This document shows positions 33,904 through 42,877 of a stretch of DNA of 64,000 bases, piece by piece (position 1 is the first letter of the stretch; every line of letters starts with the position of its first letter). The DNA is from Palsa-504 sp963818225. Its GTDB lineage: Bacteria; Actinomycetota; Actinomycetes; Streptosporangiales; Streptosporangiaceae. The stretch covers positions 62,001 through 126,000 of the forward strand of contig CAWFRO010000011.1 of the NCBI GenBank assembly GCA_963818225.1, read 5' to 3'. Made by a program: the position numbers and the translations under genes. The notes below the pieces were generated by a model. That model had not been told where the DNA came from, made no database searches, and saw only the letters and a list, made by a program, of their open reading frames with translations.

Positions 33904-34977
33904 ATGACCAAGGACGCCAGCTTCAAGAAGGTTGTCCGGCGCCACGCCGAGGAGACTGGTCAGCGCTACACCGAAGCGCTGACGGATCTCGAGGGTCTCG
34001 GTGCTCGAATGCACCACGAGCCAGCTCCTGAGCGGCTACTCGCTCATCTCCGGGAACGCTACGGCGTTGACCCGGTCAAGGCGACGAAGCTCAGCGTGCA
34101 CAAGACCTATGTGTTCCGCGTCGACCGCAATGATGGCAGCCCGTGGGTCGCCCGCGCGTTCCCCCCCGCCCGGCCGCGGGCCGGTGTCGAGGGCGACGCC
34201 GCAATCCTCCGATTCCTGGAGCGGCAGGACTATCCCGCGGAGCGCCTGGCGGTCGACGATGCGGTATCTGACTTCGACGGCAGCGCGGTCCTCGTGACGC
34301 GGTTCGTTGAAGGCGCCAAGCTCCCCGACGGTGCCGCGAAGTTCGCCATGATGGGTGAGCTGCTCGGACGGCTCCACGCGCTGCCGTACGACGAAACCGC
34401 CGGCCGCCCGGGTGGAGCCAGTGGTGAGGACCCGAGCCGTGAGGGCACTCCGCGTCAGGACCTGCTGGCGGCCCTGTCGTTTCTCGACGCCGTCGACACG
34501 AAGGTCGCGGCCGCCGAGCGCGAGCGATTCGAGCAGCTCCGCGACCAGGTGCGCTCGGCCGACGACGGTCACGGCCTGCCGGAGGGCTTGCTCCATGGAA
34601 ACCTCCTCCACGCCCCCGATCACGCCGTCCTGAGCGGACAAGGGCCAGTCGCGATCAACTGGAAGGCGTCCGGGCGCGGACCGCGCCTCGCCGATTTTGC
34701 CTACCTGATCTGGGGTACGGGTTCGTGGAACCCTCGTCGGCCGAACCAGGAGTGGATCGACGCTGCCGTCAACGCCTACCACCGACATGTCGAGCCGACC
34801 GACGACGAACTCGACCGGCTCGAGGCGGTCATGTACGTCCGGACGCTCTACCTCGCCTGTTTCGGCTACCGACGCGCCCTCACCAACGGCTCGGCATTCA
34901 ACGAATGGGGCTTCATCGAACCACCCGAGTACTTCAGCTCCACCGCAGCTGCAGTCCGAGCCGGGTTCCGCCGGTAG
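33904..34977 (+). CDS. Aminoglycoside-phosphotransferase-fold protein, catalytic residues altered
   Basis: A 357-residue protein of the APH/choline kinase fold: KLSVHKTYVFRVDRNDGSPW and VARAFPPARP (nucleotide-binding strand), GEGDAA-like linker, AVLVTRFVEGAKLPDG, GELLGRLHALPY, then LLHGNLLHAPDHAVL (about 229-243) and VAINWKASGRGPRLADFAYL (about 249-268). Active family members have HxD and (I/V)DW at the last two sites; both Asp are Asn here, so kinase activity is doubtful. Start ATG at 33904 follows AAGGAGAGG. It is a single gene, with no operon partner. Resistance should not be inferred from the fold alone. Confidence 0.85.
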   Translation: MTKDASFKKVVRRHAEETGQRYTEALTDLEGLGARMHHEPAPERLLAHLRERYGVDPVKATKLSVHKTYVFRVDRNDGSPWVARAFPPARPRAGVEGDAAILRFLERQDYPAERLAVDDAVSDFDGSAVLVTRFVEGAKLPDGAAKFAMMGELLGRLHALPYDETAGRPGGASGEDPSREGTPRQDLLAALSFLDAVDTKVAAAERERFEQLRDQVRSADDGHGLPEGLLHGNLLHAPDHAVLSGQGPVAINWKASGRGPRLADFAYLIWGTGSWNPRRPNQEWIDAAVNAYHRHVEPTDDELDRLEAVMYVRTLYLACFGYRRALTNGSAFNEWGFIEPPEYFSSTAAAVRAGFRR

Positions 34978-35154
34978 GTCGTCGGTGCGGCGAGGGAACG
35001 ACAGTGGTTCGGCAGTAGCGCGCCGGATGTCTCGCTCGCGAACGCAGGTGGCGAAGCCCCCCAGGCCGGTCCTGCACCGAGTCGCGTCGACTTTGGCGGT
35101 GTCGGGAGCATCAGCGCGTTCGATCCTCCAGCGGGCTCGTTCGGCGGTTCCCGC

Positions 35155-35548
35155 GTGAGCGCGCCCGTAGAGGTCCCGGCGGACATCGTTGAGCGGATCC
35201 GCACGCTATGCCTGGCGCTGCCCGAGGTGACGGTGCGGGTCGACGGTTCGCTAACCAGAGCGAGATCGACGGCGCAGTCGTTCGACATCCGCCGCAGGTC
35301 GTTCTGCTTGCTCGTGGCGCGGGAGGACTCGACCGGCAAGCCCGTCCCGCTGCTCGTGTTGCGTGCCAGGCCCAGCGGAACGCGAGGCGTTGCTGTCCGT
35401 TGGCCACCCGTTCTTCGCCTCGCGAGCCGGCCGTGATCGCATCGTGGTGATGCTCACCGACGACACGGACTGGGCGGAGATCCGTGAGCTCGTGACCGAA
35501 AGCTACCGGATCCTCGCGCCAAAGAAGCTCACCGCGCTGCTCGACTAG
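35155..35548 (+). pseudogene. MmcQ/YjbR-like protein gene with a frameshift
   Basis: The first frame, from the GTG at 35155, reads VEVPADIVERIRTLCLALPE, RSFCLLVAREDSTGKPVPLL, the start of a YjbR-like DNA-binding fold. Near 35360 it shifts to another frame that carries on as PAEREALLSVGHPFFASRAG, RDRIVVMLTDDTDWAEIREL and ESYRILAPKKLTALLD. Together they make a normal-length protein of about 130 residues. A single indel explains the break, so either a recent mutation or a sequence error is likely. Confidence 0.8.
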
Positions 35549-35727
35549 CGCCGCTTTTCATGCATCGGCGCACTTCGGGCGAACATCGGGAGCTGCCGCC
35601 GAGCGAATTCTTGCTGGAGGTGACAGCCGCAATCGGTGCCGGTCGGGAGCGGGGTTGCGGGAGGATAATGGGTCAACGGTGATGGTGCCACGACGGGCGC
35701 TGGCCACCGGGATGGAGGCGGGAGCAG

Positions 35728-36150
35728 ATGTCACCGGACAGGGCAGGGACTCCACCGGGCTCGGCGCAGGTCATACCCCCATCACTAGCCGACTTGGTGG
35801 AGCGGCCACTGTATGCACACCTGGCCACGGTCCGGCCCGACGGCACTCCGCAGGTAAACCCGACCTGGTTCCGGTTCGACGGCGAGTATCTGTGGCTGAC
35901 CACCACGGCCAGCCGTCAGAAGAACCGTAACTGGCAGATCCAGCCGGCCGTGGCCCTGTCGATCACTGATCCCGACCGGCCGTCCCGCTACCTGGAGATC
36001 CGCGGACGGGTCGAGCGGATCATTCCCGATCCCGGGGGAGCCGAGTACGTGCGCCTGGCTGAACGCTATGGCAGGTCCCAAGGGCCACCGGCGGATGCGG
36101 CGGATCGCATCGCCGTGGCGATCCGGCCGCGACACGTGACCACGCAGTGA
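35728..36150 (+). CDS. PPOX class F420-dependent oxidoreductase/biliverdin-reductase-like protein
   Basis: A 140-residue split-barrel flavin/F420-binding protein: YAHLATVRPDGTPQVNPTWF, RFDGEYLWLTTTASRQKNRN, VALSITDPDRPSRYLEIRGR, VERIIPDPGGAEYVRLAERY. The RPDGTPQVNP signature and the length fit the F420-dependent PPOX family. The ATG follows GGAGGCGGGAGCAG. It is a single gene. The substrate is unknown. Confidence 0.88.
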   Translation: MSPDRAGTPPGSAQVIPPSLADLVERPLYAHLATVRPDGTPQVNPTWFRFDGEYLWLTTTASRQKNRNWQIQPAVALSITDPDRPSRYLEIRGRVERIIPDPGGAEYVRLAERYGRSQGPPADAADRIAVAIRPRHVTTQ

Positions 36151-36257
36151 CCGGTTCCTGCCCGCTGGACTAGATCGCCGGGCCGGCGTCCCGCCCTGTG
36201 ACGTGAAATCCGCTCACGCCGCGGACCGGGTCTGCCCGCCGCTCTCGGTGCTGAGCC

Positions 36258-36629
36258 TCATTGGATGAGCGTTTCCTTCGGGCGCACGACGCAGAACTCG
36301 TTTCCCTCCGGGTCGGCCAGGACGGTCCAGGATTCAGCGCCGGTCTGCCCGATGTCGACCCGGTGCGCCCCGAGCGCCAGGAGGCGGTCAATCTCCTGGT
36401 CGCGGTCCGCGGCGCTGCTGGTGAGGTCAAGGTGCACACGGTTCTTGACCATCTTGGGCTCGGTGACCGGCATGAAGCACATGCCGACGGGCGCGTTCTC
36501 GTCGGTCCCGATGACGATCTCGTTCTGCCGTTCGGACAGGACCTTCCAGCCCAGCGCCTGCGTCCAGAACCGGGCCAGGCCGCGCAGATCGTGAGCGTCA
36601 ATGACGATGTGGTGGAGTCGGACGGGCAT
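36258..36629 (-). CDS. VOC superfamily (glyoxalase-like) protein
   Basis: A 123-residue single VOC module: MPVRLHHIVIDAHDLRGLAR, FWTQALGWKVLSERQNEIVI, NRVHLDLTSSAADRDQEIDR, ESWTVLADPEGNEFCVV. Metal-ligand positions His (HHIVID), His (VHLDL) and Glu (GNEFCVV) are retained. Start ATG at 36629 is chosen because the first strand begins directly there; the frame extends upstream 15 codons without family sequence. The function within this broad family is unknown. Confidence 0.85.
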   Translation of the reverse strand: MPVRLHHIVIDAHDLRGLARFWTQALGWKVLSERQNEIVIGTDENAPVGMCFMPVTEPKMVKNRVHLDLTSSAADRDQEIDRLLALGAHRVDIGQTGAESWTVLADPEGNEFCVVRPKETLIQ

Positions 36630-37127
36630 GTCGACAGTATGCCCGTCACGCTGTCGAGCCAGGTGATTCACCAACCGGGAACTGCCGCTGATCTGGGCGG
36701 GACGTGAGAACCGTCCCGGACCGGGTGCGTGTTGCCGCGCCGGAGCGGCCCGTTCTGGCCTTCGAGTGCCCGACGAGATGGTGCGAAGTCAGGGAAATGG
36801 ACCATTTTCTGTATACCTTCCTTGCGGTCAGGAACCTGGGTAGCGCTATATCCGCCGTTCGGTACGGCAGGAGAGGAGCCGTTCCGCTGGTTACGACGTC
36901 CAGAAAGAGCCTCCGGGACGTTCGTTCAGGATCGGCGCCAGACGGTGCAATGCAACTGAACGGCGTGGCAGCGGGTTATCTGACTTGAACAGGATCCAGA
37001 CGTAATCTGTGACGCCTGCGGCTATTGCGGAGCGGGCAAGTATGGCGCCATGTGGCCGGAGAGATGCTCTGGCCGATATGGTGGCTGAACAGCGAAGCGT
37101 CGCACTGTCACAACGGCGGGAGATGCC
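36630..37127. other. Intergenic stretch
   Basis: About 500 bases, lower in GC around 36800-36870. Frames on both strands show no family-like sequence. No clear hairpin or repeat was seen. Confidence 0.45.
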
Positions 37128-37373
37128 ATGACCGGCCAGCCGGGCCCACCCGCAGGGCTGGGCTTCGAGCGTGATGTCCGTCCTATGTTCCGCCAAAAGG
37201 ACCGCGACTCGATGCTCAGAGCCTTCGACCTCTGGTCTTTCCGCGACGTTCAGGCGCACCAGGACGCGATCCTCGAGCGCCTCCGCGACGGCACGATGCC
37301 CTGCGACGGGGCATGGCCGCCGGAGCACGTTGCCCTCTTCCAGCGCTGGATCGCTAGCGGGTCGGCGCCCTGA
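37128..37373 (+). CDS. Small conserved protein of unknown function
   Basis: An 81-residue soluble protein: LGFERDVRPMFRQKDRDSML, RAFDLWSFRDVQAHQDAILE, RLRDGTMPCDGAWPPEHVAL, FQRWIASGSAP. The pattern (DVRPMFRxKDRDSM, GTMPCDGAWP) looks like a small conserved actinobacterial family resembling the end of a haem-dependent or c-type-cytochrome-like cap. No haem motif is present. ATG at 37128 follows a weak GGGAGATGCC. The function is unknown. Confidence 0.75.
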   Translation: MTGQPGPPAGLGFERDVRPMFRQKDRDSMLRAFDLWSFRDVQAHQDAILERLRDGTMPCDGAWPPEHVALFQRWIASGSAP

Positions 37374-37498
37374 GCGCACCCGGCAGCTGACACGGCCAGC
37401 CGCTAGGTTGGCGCTCCCAGGGCCAGGCACCGCGCCGTTAGGTCCTCCCGATGTAAGGTATCGGCCATCGGGGTTGGCGCATCGACGCGGAGGATGCC

Positions 37499-37756
37499 AT
37501 GAACAGACGGTGGAGCGACCTCAGCGACCGCAACCGTAAAGTGATCATTGCCGCGGCGGTTGGCGAAGCCATCCTCAAGACGGCGGTGCTTATCGACATC
37601 AGGCGCCGGCCGGCAAGTCAGATCCGCGGCTCGAAGCGGATGTGGATCATAGCGGCGGTGGTCGTCAACTCCGCCGGGCTCGGATCACTGTCATACTTCG
37701 CCTTCGGGCGCCGGCCTGCCGCGGCCGTCGAGCCGGGCGCTCCGGGGAAGGATTGA
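37499..37756 (+). CDS. Small membrane protein (PLDc_N/DUF-type)
   Basis: An 85-residue protein with two membrane helices: DRNRKVIIAAAVGEAILKTA and VLIDIRRRP, then GSKRMWIIAAVVVNSAGLGS and LSYFAFGRRP. This WSDLS-NRKVI ... IRGSK-W ... YFAFGRR pattern is that of short phospholipase-D-nuclease-N-terminal-like membrane proteins common in actinomycetes. ATG at 37499, with ACGCGGAGGATGCC upstream as ribosome binding site. Unknown role, perhaps envelope-associated. Confidence 0.8.
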   Translation: MNRRWSDLSDRNRKVIIAAAVGEAILKTAVLIDIRRRPASQIRGSKRMWIIAAVVVNSAGLGSLSYFAFGRRPAAAVEPGAPGKD

Positions 37757-37883
37757 GTCACCAGCTGAGTGACAACCCAGACAGCCGAACAGGTAAGTCT
37801 GGCGGAACGGTTGCAGCAAGTCAAGAGGCTGACGCCAGTACGGGCCGCCAGCACTCTCGCGCCGAGAAACCGAGTCCGGTGTG

Positions 37884-38297
37884 CTATCCCGCTGAGGCCA
37901 GGATCTTGGCCTTCTCACGGTCGAATTCCGCAGCCGTAATGACGCCCCGGTCGCGAAGGTCAGCAAGCTTGGCCAGCTGGTCCGCCGAACTCTGCGGACC
38001 CGCCGCCTGCTGGACATAGCTGCGGAACGCCTTGTCTTGCTGCTGCGCCTGCTGCACCGCACGCTCGTGCATCGAGCCGCCGCGGGCGATCAGGTACACC
38101 AGAACCCCGATCAGCGGCAGCAGCAAGATAAAGATGAACCACAGCGCCTTGGCCCAGCCAGACAGGTCGTGGCTGCGGAACAGGTCGATAATGATCGTGA
38201 TCAAGATCCAGAACCAGATCACCCACAGGAAGATCATGAGGATCGTCCAGAACGCGTCCAGCAGCGGATAGGAGTAGGAGCTTGAAGCGAGGGACAT
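37884..38297 (-). CDS. Membrane protein with PLDc_N and SHOCT domains
   Basis: A 137-residue protein: two membrane segments (LDAFWTILMIFLWVIWFWIL and ALWFIFILLLPLIGVLVYLI) separated by FRSHDLSGWAK, a PLDc_N-like unit, then a helical stretch. It ends in a SHOCT-type motif (QLAKLADLRDRGVITAAEFD followed by REKAKILAS). The ATG at 38297 has GGAGATGCC just upstream. SHOCT domains bind partner proteins or oligomerise. It is close to another PLDc_N-like gene on the other strand. Confidence 0.85.
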   Translation of the reverse strand: MSLASSSYSYPLLDAFWTILMIFLWVIWFWILITIIIDLFRSHDLSGWAKALWFIFILLLPLIGVLVYLIARGGSMHERAVQQAQQQDKAFRSYVQQAAGPQSSADQLAKLADLRDRGVITAAEFDREKAKILASAG

Positions 38298-38716
38298 GGC
38301 ATCTCCTTGACGCTTAGGGCGGCTGCAGGTGCCCAGGGCTCGGGCCTGGGTGGCGATCGTGGGCAACGTGATCGTAGTGGGCTATAGGGCGTGAGTCACG
38401 GCGAAACGCTGAATCGACCATCGCTCTGCCAACCCCAGCTGGTCTGACGGCGAGAGCAGGCCGGGCATCCTCAGCGGAGGTTCGCCTGCTTAATAATCTC
38501 GGGTGAACCTGCGTAAAATTCCAGGTGAACTATGCGATTAGCGGGGCAGCCAGATCCGCGGGGGGCGCTATCCGCCTCAGAGCCTGCCCTCCAGTCAGCC
38601 GGAGTCTATGTTCGTAGGCCTACCTCCGTCGCCGTTTACTGCCGGCTCTGAGCAGGCTTATCGGCCAGCAATGCGGATAAACCAGTTGACCCGGATGGTC
38701 AATTTTATAAGGAGGA
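38298..38716. other. Intergenic stretch
   Basis: About 420 bases, relatively AT-rich near 38480-38540 and 38690-38720. No gene is recognised. It should hold the promoter of the SHOCT-domain gene. Confidence 0.4.
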
Positions 38717-39409
38717 TTAGGGTCCTCCGCTGTTGTCCAGCGGGTCAGTCTTTTCCGGCTCGCGCAAACGGATCCGGCGGCTGTACCAGGAATCAGCGGC
38801 CCCGGGCACGATAGCAAGCAGCAGCCAGAAATATTTGGCGGCGCCGGCATTCACCCAGGCAATGCCGATGGACGCGACGATGACCAGCGTGCTTGCCGCC
38901 ACGCGCAGCTGCGCGGTTCGTGTTTCCTGCGCAGTTTGCGCGGTCAGCAGATGCCTGCGGCGGCCGTAGACGAGCGTTAGCTGGGTCGCCAGGGTGGCAG
39001 CCAGTAGGTTAACCGCGAAGATGTCGATGGCGAGCGGATTGCCGGCGAACTTGCCCAGGAGGTCGCTGGTGAAAGGCATGACGGTGATGGTGAACAGGAA
39101 CGCGAAGTTCCACCAGGCCAGGCCCTCCTCCTGCCCGGTTATCCGGCGGAAGACCCGGTGGTGGACTAGCCAGAACTGGGCGATGACGTAGAAGGAGATC
39201 ACGTAGCTGATCAGCTGGTCGGCGCCCTTGCTGAGCGCTGTGGCGAGTTCTGAGGCCGAATCCGGGTGAACGAGCTTCGGCACGCTCAGTTGCAGGACGA
39301 GCAGTGTGATGGCGATGGCTACCACGCCATCAGACAACGCGAGCAGGCGCTCTGCGCTGGGCAGGCCTTCGCCCGGACCGCCAGGAGCAGGATCGTTGGC
39401 CATAGGCAC
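38717..39409 (-). CDS. TMEM175 family potassium channel protein
   Basis: A 230-residue membrane protein with a single TMEM175 repeat: RLLALSDGVVAIAITLLVLQ (the SDG..AIAITLLVL pore-helix signature, helix 1), SYVISFYVIAQFWLVHHRVF, WWNFAFLFTITVMPFTSDLL, IDIFAVNLLAATLATQLTLV and two further helices. Bacterial members form potassium-selective tetramers in the cytoplasmic membrane. The usual FSD triplet is LSD here. Start ATG at 39409, or ATG two codons later. The C-terminus is charged and short. A TetR gene follows on the same strand, separated by 130 bases. Confidence 0.88.
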   Translation of the reverse strand: MPMANDPAPGGPGEGLPSAERLLALSDGVVAIAITLLVLQLSVPKLVHPDSASELATALSKGADQLISYVISFYVIAQFWLVHHRVFRRITGQEEGLAWWNFAFLFTITVMPFTSDLLGKFAGNPLAIDIFAVNLLAATLATQLTLVYGRRRHLLTAQTAQETRTAQLRVAASTLVIVASIGIAWVNAGAAKYFWLLLAIVPGAADSWYSRRIRLREPEKTDPLDNSGGP

Positions 39410-39539
39410 CCAGCATCCCAGATCACACGCTGCTCATCAGTGGCCCAGCCGGGATGGCGAACAGGATGGATCGCCGGTTTCTCCTCGAGGCCCGCTACCG
39501 CCGGAGGAGGTAGGGCGGCATGACCGGCGGGCGGTGCTT

Positions 39540-40178
39540 TCAGGGCGGCTGGGCGTAGCCCTGGCCGGGATGCGGGAACAGGCGGTCCAGGTTGTAGTCG
39601 ATGATGGCCTGGGCCTGCCCGGGTGAGGACTGGCCGCCCAGGACGCTCTGGCCTAGGCCCGCGGACATGGCCAGCAGGCTGACGGCTTCCAGGTCCGGGT
39701 CCATGCGGGCGGGCGTGCCACCGGCGGCCTGGGCCGCTCGCAGTTGCGCGGCGACCACGTCGATTACCGCGTTTGAGTTTCTGACCAGGGGGGCGATCGC
39801 CAGCGCGGGGTCGGTCAGCGAGAGCGCGAAGTAGGCCGTGTACAGGACCGTGAAGGTGCGGCGCTCGTCGTCGGCGGGCAGCCCCTCGGTCAGGATGGCG
39901 GCGATGACGGCGCGCGGGCTAACCGGGGTTTCTGTCTCTTTGAGCCGGCTGATCCGCGCCATGGCCCGCCCGGCGAACTGGGTCGCCAGGTGCTGCATGG
40001 CGGCCAGCAGGAGTTCTTCCTTGGTGCCGAAGTAGTACTGGACCAGCCGCAGGGACACGCCGGCCTCGGCGGCGACCTCGCGCATCCCGGTGGCGTGCAG
40101 CCCGCGCGTGGCGGCCGTCCGCAGCAGCGCGTCGGAGATCTGCCGCCGCCGTTCTTCGTGATCGACCCGCTTCGGCAC
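39540..40178 (-). CDS. TetR family transcriptional regulator
   Basis: A 212-residue TetR protein: helix-turn-helix VDHEERRRQISDALLRTAAT, HATGMREVAAEAGVSLRLVQ and YYFGTKEELLLAAMQ, then a ligand-binding domain (RRTFTVLYTAYFALSLTDPA, EAVSLLAMSAGLGQSVLGGQ). Start is the GTG at 40178, where the family N-terminus begins. It is divergent from an alpha/beta hydrolase gene 91 bases away, with a palindromic site (40215-40236) in between. It therefore probably represses that gene and itself. Confidence 0.9.
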   Translation of the reverse strand: MPKRVDHEERRRQISDALLRTAATRGLHATGMREVAAEAGVSLRLVQYYFGTKEELLLAAMQHLATQFAGRAMARISRLKETETPVSPRAVIAAILTEGLPADDERRTFTVLYTAYFALSLTDPALAIAPLVRNSNAVIDVVAAQLRAAQAAGGTPARMDPDLEAVSLLAMSAGLGQSVLGGQSSPGQAQAIIDYNLDRLFPHPGQGYAQPP

Positions 40179-40214
40179 CCGCCCACCGTATCCCTCGTTG
40201 CCGGCCAGACCCTT

Positions 40215-40236
40215 TAATGATACGTTCGTATTATAA
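40215..40236. promoter_or_regulatory. Candidate TetR operator between divergent genes
   Basis: TAATGATACG-TT-CGTATTATAA is an imperfect palindrome (8 of 10 base pairs, the inner five perfect) centred between the TetR gene and the hydrolase gene. It is markedly AT-rich for this genome. Confidence 0.65.
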
Positions 40237-40268
40237 AGACGGCGGGCGCAGCCGTGAGGAGGCGGGAC

Positions 40269-41229
40269 ATGCTCGGGATCAAGCGCATCACCGGCGCAGC
40301 CGGGTCGGCATCTGAGGGCGAGCCGGGATCGTGGGTAAGCGACGCGGCCCGGGAGAAGTTCATGGCGGCCTACGAGCGGGCCTTCGCGCTGTGGCCGCAG
40401 CCCCGCGAGGAGTTCGATATCGAGACAGCGACCGCGACCACGCGCGTGCACGCCTACCGGCCGCATCCCGATGGTGCGCCGGTCGTGCTGCTCACCGGTG
40501 CCGGGGGCAACGCAGCGGCCTGGTTCCCGCACGTGGCGGCGCTTGCCGGGGCCGGCCCGGTCTACGGGATCGACATGCCCGGCGACGCGAACCCCAGCGT
40601 CCCGCGCGCCCTGCATGAGTCCGCCGGCGTCCTGCGCCGCCTGGCTGGACGAGCTCCTGAGCAAGCTCAGCGACCGCCCGGCGCACCTGGTGGGCTTCTC
40701 CTACGGCGGCTGGGTCGCCATGAACCAGGCGATCCGCGTACCCGGGCGGGTTGCGTCCATCACGCTGCTCGACCCCGCCGGGCTCACCAAACTCGACGCC
40801 CGCTTCTGGTGGTGGATGTCCATCAGCGGCCTGGCCAGCCTCACCCCGATGCCGCTGCGCCGCCGCCTCGCCCGGTGGCTGGACAGCCCGGCCATGATGG
40901 AGCCGGAGCTGATGACGCTCATGTGGGCCGCCATCCGCGGTTACCGGATGGAGCAGAAGTTCCCCGGCGTCCTCACCGACGACGAACTCCGCGCGATCGA
41001 CGTACCGGTCCTGCTGATCAGCGGCGCGCGCAGCGCCATGCTCAGCCCCGCGGAGGCCCGCGCCCGGGGAAGCCTCATGCCGCACGCGGAGGTCGCCATC
41101 GTCCCCGGCAGCCACGGCGGCTTCAGCCGGATCGACGAACTGAACGACCGGATCGCCGCCTTCATCGAGGCCCACGCCACCGGCAAGCAGGCGGCTCAAC
41201 CGGCACAGCCACCGACGACTAACCGTTAG
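40269..41229 (+). pseudogene. Alpha/beta hydrolase gene with a frameshift
   Basis: The first frame, ATG at 40269 after GAGGAGGCGGGAC, encodes the N-terminal part (FDIETATATTRVHAYRPHPD, VVLLTGAGGNAAAWFPHVAA, VYGIDMPGDANPS). Near 40615-40650 it shifts to another frame with AAWLDELLSKLSDRPAHLVG, FSYGGWVAMNQ (nucleophile Ser in FSYGG), DVPVLLISGARSAMLSP and VPGSHGGFSRIDE (His). The joined protein has the normal length of about 315 residues, so one indel disables it. The divergent TetR gene likely controls it. A true mutation and a sequencing error cannot be told apart here. Confidence 0.8.
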
Positions 41230-41348
41230 GCCGGCATCTTCACCGAACCCCGGCACCCACCGCGCCCGAGCATCCCGGCCGTGCTTACCGCAGTGGCCCT
41301 CCGGCCGGGTCCGGGAATGAAGCGCGAGGTCCTCCGGCCGCGCCCGGA

Positions 41349-42161
41349 CTAGCCGATGCTGATCAGAGCGGTGACGTCTTCGTCGGGCAGCGGCCCGTCG
41401 GTGACGGCTGTGACCTGGGTTTCGATCAGCTGCACCGCTCCGCAATAGGCGGACAGGAACGCGGTGTCGGCGGCGTCCCGGCCGGTGGCGATCCGGACGA
41501 GGCTGGCCCGCGGGGCGAGCAGAGTGGCATCCACCGCGCGCCATTGGCCGTCGAGCAGCGCCTCGGCGACCGCGTGGAAATCCATCGGGGCCAGACCGGG
41601 AGCGTAGACGGCCGCCAGCCGGGCCGGGACGTCGAGGGCTCGCAGCAAGGCGATGACCAGGTGAGCGTAGTCCCGGCACACGCCCTCCCGCTGCAGCAGT
41701 GTCTGCACCGCGCCGTCGGTCGGCCTGCTGCTGCCCGGGACGTAGCTCAGCTGTGTGCCGACCCACGAGGACACCGCGGCGAGGAGCTCCGGGCCAGCGC
41801 CGATGCCTGCGAACTCGCTGCGAGCGACCGCCGCCAGCCGGTCAGACTCGGCGTACCGGCTCGGCCGCAGGAAGATAACGCGCTCAGCCTGGGTCGGTTC
41901 CGGGCGTGTTGCGACGCCGCTGACGGCGGCGTTGTAGTCGATGGTCACCAGGCCCTGGCCCAGCCGCAGGAGATGCGCCCGCCCGCCGTGCCCCATGTCC
42001 ACCTCGGTCGCTGATACCGGCACGCCGTCGCGCCGGATCGTCAATTGCTCTTCGGTCCGGTCTTCGGCTGGTCCGGCCACGGCGATCTGCAGGACGAGTT
42101 CCGCCTGCCCAGATACCCGCACGGCAAGATGAGCGCCGACCCGGCGAGGCTGAAGATTCAC
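41349..42161 (-). CDS. Transglutaminase-like (papain-fold) protein
   Basis: A 270-residue protein with a beta-sandwich-like N-terminal half and a C-terminal transglutaminase core. Catalytic Cys is in REGVCRDYAHLVIALLR (about 162), His in MDFHAVAEALLDGQWRAVD (about 196), and Asp in the same stretch (about 211). This order is that of the bacterial transglutaminase/protease family. Start is a GTG at 42161 with AGGAGC close by. It lies convergent with the frameshifted hydrolase and divergent from a PPOX gene at 42338. A cytoplasmic amide-cleaving or protease role is likely; the substrate is unknown. Confidence 0.88.
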   Translation of the reverse strand: MNLQPRRVGAHLAVRVSGQAELVLQIAVAGPAEDRTEEQLTIRRDGVPVSATEVDMGHGGRAHLLRLGQGLVTIDYNAAVSGVATRPEPTQAERVIFLRPSRYAESDRLAAVARSEFAGIGAGPELLAAVSSWVGTQLSYVPGSSRPTDGAVQTLLQREGVCRDYAHLVIALLRALDVPARLAAVYAPGLAPMDFHAVAEALLDGQWRAVDATLLAPRASLVRIATGRDAADTAFLSAYCGAVQLIETQVTAVTDGPLPDEDVTALISIG

Positions 42162-42337
42162 GCTCCTAGTGTGGCAGTAACTGACAAGCGCATCCGCGGT
42201 CGCGCAGGCGCGGGCCGGCGATCTGGCCGCAGCTGCCCCGCGCCCAGAACAGCCCGGTCCGCTGGGGTGAGCGAGCCTCTGATAGACCTGAAACGATTTG
42301 CGGGAGTCGCCCGCGCCTGAGAACCAAGGAGTGAGTC

Positions 42338-42808
42338 ATGGCTGAGGCACGGCGGTCGGTACGCATGACCGACGACGAGGCATGGCAGATGCTTGAGCAG
42401 TCGGTTAACGGGATCCTGACGACGCTGCGGCGCGATGGCCGCCCGGTCGCCCTGCCGATCTGGTACGTGGTTCTCGACCGGCGGATCTACCTGACGACCC
42501 GCGGCAAGAAGGTGGACAGGGCCCGGAATGACCCGCGCTGCTCGTTCCTGGTCGAGGCCGGCGAGCGCTGGGCGGACCTGCGCGCTGTGCATCTGGAATG
42601 CCTGGTCGCCGTGATCGAGCCGGACCCGGACCTGGCCGCGCGCATTGCCGAGGCGACGGGGGCCAAGTACGCCGCCTACCGGACCAGTACCACGGCGATG
42701 CCGTCGGCCACCCGCGAGCGTTATGCCGCGCTGCCCGGCGCGGTGCTCGAGCTCACTCCTCAGGGGAAGATGCTGACCTGGGACAACCGTCACCTCGGCC
42801 TGGGCTGA
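42338..42808 (+). CDS. PPOX class F420-dependent oxidoreductase
   Basis: A 156-residue split-barrel protein: EAWQMLEQSVNGILTTLRRD, GRPVALPIWYVVLDRRIYLT, TRGKKVDRARNDPRCSFLVE, RAVHLECLVAVIEPDPDLAA. This is the F420-dependent pyridoxamine-oxidase-like family signature. The ATG follows AACCAAGGAGTGAGTC. It lies divergent from the transglutaminase gene and convergent with a VOC gene. The substrate is unknown. Confidence 0.88.
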   Translation: MAEARRSVRMTDDEAWQMLEQSVNGILTTLRRDGRPVALPIWYVVLDRRIYLTTRGKKVDRARNDPRCSFLVEAGERWADLRAVHLECLVAVIEPDPDLAARIAEATGAKYAAYRTSTTAMPSATRERYAALPGAVLELTPQGKMLTWDNRHLGLG

Positions 42809-42877
42809 GGCCCGGCTCGCGGCCCGGGAACGACGACGTACCCGGCGGCCGTGAGGACCCGGCCCGGTCAGCCGGAG

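Noticed and set aside
33904..34977. APH-fold protein considered as an aminoglycoside resistance enzyme
   Set aside because: Both catalytic Asp motifs are altered and no resistance context is present.
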